From JAKBCQ01 sp021807585 (lineage in GTDB: Bacteria > Planctomycetota > Planctomycetia > Isosphaerales > Isosphaeraceae), in the NCBI GenBank assembly GCA_027325115.1, contig DAHWFG010000562.1, positions 1 to 10,718 on the forward strand: 10,718 bases of DNA, given 5' to 3'. The notes beneath the pieces were generated by a model. It made no database searches. It saw only the letters and a program-made list of their open reading frames with translations, and was not told the origin of the DNA. Position numbers and translations under genes: made by a program. Below, one piece after another: positions 8,376-10,718 of this stretch (its first letter is position 1; every line of letters begins with the position of its first letter).

Positions 8376-8591
8376 TCAAGCGGCGCCATGCGACATCCTC
8401 CGAGCCGTCTCGCGCTCGATCTGGACATCAGACCGATCAGGATAATCGGATCGGAGGGTCGCTTCGATCATATTACGCGCAAAGCGCCACATTCCGTTCG
8501 CGATCGCGAGCCGCTCTTCGGACGATTTGGCGCGGAGAACCTCGATCATACAATCGTCCATCATGTCGAATCGACGCGGTTTTGTATCCAT
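8376..8591 (-). CDS. Small conserved protein (71 aa) paired with the nucleotidyltransferase
   Basis: The predicted cytoplasmic protein of 71 residues has no signal or membrane segment. It starts at ATG 8591 with GGGAG seven bases upstream; a TTG three bases earlier is the only other close start. The core EERLAIANGMWRFARNMIEA is amphipathic and helical, and the end is ERETARRMSHGAA. I recall small proteins of this pattern (ERLAIA..MW..AR, then ARR.SHG) encoded directly before nucleotidyltransferase genes in planctomycetes and cyanobacteria; their function is not established. Here the stop overlaps the nucleotidyltransferase start by 14 bases (8376-8389), so the two would be co-translated. A toxin-antitoxin-like or accessory partner role is inference from size, overlap and partner. 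It remains intact although its partner gene is broken. Confidence 0.72.
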   Translation of the reverse strand: MDTKPRRFDMMDDCMIEVLRAKSSEERLAIANGMWRFARNMIEATLRSDYPDRSDVQIERETARRMSHGAA

Positions 8592-8615
8592 CAAAAGGCT
8601 CCCGAATCATTCTTA

Positions 8616-8671
8616 CAAAATCGATCCTGATGATAACCTTGCGGAACCGGTCGAGTGGAAGATCGATTTTG
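8616..8671. repeat. Inverted repeat with 11-bp perfect arms
   Basis: CAAAATCGATC (8616-8626) and GATCGATTTTG (8661-8671) are exact reverse complements separated by 34 bases. They lie in the 94-base gap between the stop of the hydrogenase-like small subunit gene and the start of the 71-residue gene, both on the minus strand. The structure may be a terminator or attenuator, or an operator in front of the small cassette. The loop is long and there is no clear T-run, so a classic intrinsic terminator is not convincing. Confidence 0.45.
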
Positions 8672-8685
8672 CTTCGGCGACGGAA

Positions 8686-9462
8686 TCACTTCGATTGCCG
8701 GCGGTTTTCCAATCGCCCCAAGAGCCGCAACAGGCCGTCGAGGATCGTCGTCGGATGCGGAGGACATCCCGGAATGTACAGATCAACGGGCAATAATGAT
8801 CCAATTCCGTCGTGAACTTCGGGATTTCCCGCATAAGGACCGCCGCTGATCGCGCACGCGCCGACGGCGATCACGATCTTGGGAGCGGGAATCGCGTCGT
8901 AAGCCGTGAGCAGCGCCGAACGCATGTTCTCGGTGATCGCCCCCGTCACCACGAGACCGTCGGCGTGCCGCGGCGACGCGACGAACTGAATCCCGAACCG
9001 TCCCAGATCAAATACGATCGTGCCCAGCACGTTCAGATCGGCCTCGCACGCGTTGCATCCCCCCGCCGAAACCTGACGCAACTTGAGCGATCGACCGAAC
9101 AGCCGCCGCGACTTCTCATCAAGCGAAGCGGCGAGCTTGAGCGTTTCTCCTTCCATCAACAAATCATCGCGTTTACGTACCGATAAACGATATTCTTGTG
9201 AATACGTGATCGCGCCTTCGGGACACGCCGAGCGGCAATCGTCGCAAAAGAGGCAACGACCGAGGTCGAGCCGAACGCGTTCGTCGTCGATCGCGATCGC
9301 GTCGGTCGGGCACGCGGTCGCGCAATCGCGGCATCCTTCGCCGCATTTCGCCGCGTCGATCACGGGTAAGCCGCGAAACCGATCAGGCAGCGTCGGCTCC
9401 TGATCGGGATAAGCGATCGTTCGGTGTTTCTGCTCGAACCGCGCGAACAAAGCGTTCGGCAT
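8686..9462 (-). CDS. Fused ferredoxin / NuoB-like small subunit of a hydrogenase-related complex
   Basis: The 258-residue protein has two parts. Residues about 31-90 are a ferredoxin of HycF/HyfH/NuoI type with two 4Fe-4S motifs: C40, C44, C47, C51P and C70, C73, C76, C80P. The first has one extra residue between its first two cysteines. Residues about 125-258 are a NuoB/HycG/HyfI-type domain with all four ligands of the proximal 4Fe-4S cluster: C136 and C139 in GGCNACE, C203 in VGACAISGG, and C233 in PGCPPHP. It would carry electrons from the ferredoxin clusters to the quinone- or hydrogenase-site region of the large subunit, on the cytoplasmic face of the membrane complex. ATG 9462 has an AAGGGG site seven bases upstream. 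The large-subunit gene ends 16 bases before it. In E. coli Hyf and Hyc the two parts are separate proteins; here they are one. Confidence 0.9.
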   Translation of the reverse strand: MPNALFARFEQKHRTIAYPDQEPTLPDRFRGLPVIDAAKCGEGCRDCATACPTDAIAIDDERVRLDLGRCLFCDDCRSACPEGAITYSQEYRLSVRKRDDLLMEGETLKLAASLDEKSRRLFGRSLKLRQVSAGGCNACEADLNVLGTIVFDLGRFGIQFVASPRHADGLVVTGAITENMRSALLTAYDAIPAPKIVIAVGACAISGGPYAGNPEVHDGIGSLLPVDLYIPGCPPHPTTILDGLLRLLGRLENRRQSK

Positions 9463-9478
9463 TAATATCCCCTTGCGC

Positions 9479-10718
9479 TTAAAGATCGTGCCCGCAATAT
9501 GATAAATTGAAACTTTTGTTACACAAAGGAAAATCCGAAATCGCGCCTTCGCGCATCGCGATCGCCAAACCGATCCAATTATAAAAAGAAGGATCGATCA
9601 TTTTATATCGAGCGAATTTCCCTTCTTGATCGGTGAGAGCGACGTGACAGATCATCCCCCGCCACGCTTCCACGATCGACACCGCGAGCCGATTCGGACT
9701 CATCGCGCCCGTCTCGTTGCGAATCACACCGTCGGGAAGCGCATTTAATTGCTCTTGGATAAATTTTGTCGATCTCTGAATTTCGAGCCATCGCACAAAA
9801 GCGCGGGCGAAGACGTCGCCCGTTTTCGCGGTCGAGATCGGAATCTGAGTGAAGCGAAAGATTCCCGAGGGAAAATCGACGCGGGCGTCGATCTCGACCC
9901 CGCTCGCGCGCGCCGCCGGACCGACGATCCCCAGCTCCTCGCAAGTCTCTCGCGTCAGCACCCCCGTCTCCTCAAACCGCGCCTGAACCGATGAAGAATT
10001 CCATAAAAGTTCAACCGCCGATGTCACATCGGCGAACGCGTTCGCGAGTCGTTGTTTGAAAACCGCGATTCGTTCGGGATCAAGGTCGAAAGCGACTCCG
10101 CCGGGCCTGATCATGCCGCGACCGAATCGGCCGCCGCACAATAGCGCCGTCAGGTTGAGAAAATCGCCCCGCAGTCTCCCGCAAAACGAAGCGGTCGGCA
10201 GGAAGCCGACGTCGCCCGCGAGCGCCCCAAGATCGCCCACGTGATTCGCAAGGCGTTCGAGCTCAAGTGCGATCCCGCGAAGAACCTCGGCGCGTCCCGG
10301 AACGCGACAGCTTCCGAGCGTCTCGACCGCCTGGCAGTACGCGGTCGCGTGGCCGATCGTCGTATCGCCCGACGCGGCTTCGACCGCGTGGATCGTTCGC
10401 TTCGTCGGACCTCCTATCAAAGTTCGCTCGATCCCTCGATGCTGATAACCAAGCGATATCTCAAGATGAAATACATTTTCACCATGACATTGAAAACGAA
10501 AGTGGCCGGGCTCGATCACCCCCGCGTGGATCGGCCCGACCGCCACCTCGTGAATCTCGTCCCCCTCGACGCGAAAGAAATCGGTTACGCCGACAATCGG
10601 AGTCTCGTTCGGATCCCGACCCCACGCGTCTCGTCCCCGAACATAAGACGCATGAAAACGTACCGGCTTGAACCAGGGATGACCTTCGGGCCGAATCGCG
10701 TATTGCTCCGCAATCTCA
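9479..10718 (-). CDS. NuoC/NuoD-like (HycE/HyfG-like) large subunit without Ni ligands, probable Ehr complex; 5' end beyond window
   Basis: The frame is open to the right edge (first full codon 10717-10715) and gives the C-terminal 412 residues. Fragment residues 1-57 are the end of a NuoC-like domain (HPWFKPVRFHASYVRG, TDFFRVEGDEIHEV). The NuoD/HycE-like domain follows: GPIHAGVIEPGHFRF, HRGIERTL, LELERLANHVGDLG. In [NiFe] hydrogenases a CGxC motif follows the HRGIE region; here the corresponding stretch is AASGDTTIGHATAYC, without that cysteine pair. Near the C-terminus DPCxxC is replaced by DPSFYNW, and the protein ends NKSFNLSYCGHDL with no processing extension. It therefore probably binds no Ni-Fe centre, as in the energy-converting-hydrogenase-related (Ehr) complexes that bridge group 4 hydrogenases and complex I. 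The small subunit is encoded 16 bases downstream. Reaction and partners are unknown. Confidence 0.88.
   Translation of the reverse strand, partial: EIAEQYAIRPEGHPWFKPVRFHASYVRGRDAWGRDPNETPIVGVTDFFRVEGDEIHEVAVGPIHAGVIEPGHFRFQCHGENVFHLEISLGYQHRGIERTLIGGPTKRTIHAVEAASGDTTIGHATAYCQAVETLGSCRVPGRAEVLRGIALELERLANHVGDLGALAGDVGFLPTASFCGRLRGDFLNLTALLCGGRFGRGMIRPGGVAFDLDPERIAVFKQRLANAFADVTSAVELLWNSSSVQARFEETGVLTRETCEELGIVGPAARASGVEIDARVDFPSGIFRFTQIPISTAKTGDVFARAFVRWLEIQRSTKFIQEQLNALPDGVIRNETGAMSPNRLAVSIVEAWRGMICHVALTDQEGKFARYKMIDPSFYNWIGLAIAMREGAISDFPLCNKSFNLSYCGHDL

Larger units (their letters stand above)
7762..8389 (-). pseudogene. MNT-like nucleotidyltransferase gene, disrupted at its 3' end
   Basis: The intact part (ATG 8389, GAGGA ribosome site six bases upstream) encodes a small Pol-beta-type nucleotidyltransferase domain: ITGSMAS (G25, S26), then GEPRFTNDINVV, with a further carboxylate at D93 in KIDVIIP. 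The usual second Asp of the DxD pair is Asn (N42, codon at 8264-8266). After EDVILRKMQYLRG the frame is lost. A two-base deletion near 7973-7978 shifts into a short false tail that stops at 7925. The expected continuation (GSEKHLRDIA) is present in another frame, twice, because of a 34-bp direct repeat. Further on, VLKIQGDRVDRKYIEE is followed by TGA (7819-7821) where homologues would have Trp, then TGRLDVIDVWNRI to a TAA at 7762-7764. The upstream 71-residue gene overlaps it by 14 bases. Product activity is doubtful. Confidence 0.8.

Noticed and set aside
10546..10548. GTG as the start of the hydrogenase-like large subunit
   Set aside because: The frame continues upstream with conserved NuoC-type sequence (TDFFRVEGDEIHEV) to the window edge, so this is an internal Val codon.

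Overview
The window reads as ordinary chromosomal DNA from a GC-rich bacterium. It holds seven genes or gene remnants on both strands plus an unidentified gene tail at the left edge. The organism is probably a planctomycete-like or other environmental bacterium. That is an inference from GC-rich codon use (Leu CTC, Ser TCG and Ile ATC are common), a hydrogenase-related respiratory complex, and a small-protein/nucleotidyltransferase pair of a kind I associate with Planctomycetota and Cyanobacteria. The palindrome GCGATCGC occurs at least eight times, so this is a marked genome-level motif.

Left part (1-4878): a short plus-strand gene tail (2-178) ends against a two-gene minus-strand efflux unit. 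The unit is a lipoprotein membrane fusion protein (3475-4878) followed by a full-length HAE1-type RND permease (214-3417). Together they would form the inner-membrane and periplasmic parts of a tripartite pump. No outer-membrane channel gene is visible.

Centre (4879-7742): a 504-base divergent spacer separates the pump from a plus-strand pair. The pair is a multi-pass GT-C (family 39-like) glycosyltransferase (5383-6933) and panB, ketopantoate hydroxymethyltransferase (6930-7742). They overlap by ATGA and so are probably translated together, although no functional link is known.

Right part (7762-10718, all minus strand): the right edge carries the C-terminal 412 residues of a NuoC/NuoD-like (HycE/HyfG-like) large subunit. 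It is followed 16 bases later by a subunit that fuses a two-cluster ferredoxin to a NuoB/HycG-like domain. The large subunit lacks the nickel-binding CxxC motifs, so this is probably an Ehr-type (energy-converting hydrogenase-related) complex and not a working [NiFe] hydrogenase. Its other genes, including any membrane arm, would lie beyond 10718. Downstream lies a two-gene cassette: a 71-residue protein overlapping a MNT-like nucleotidyltransferase. The nucleotidyltransferase is broken by a frameshift, a 34-bp direct repeat and an in-frame stop, and it also carries Asn in place of a catalytic Asp. The cassette looks like a decaying toxin-antitoxin-like or accessory module.

I see no tRNA, rRNA, CRISPR array or insertion sequence. 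The most interesting parts are the hydrogenase-related complex without metal ligands and the decaying nucleotidyltransferase cassette.
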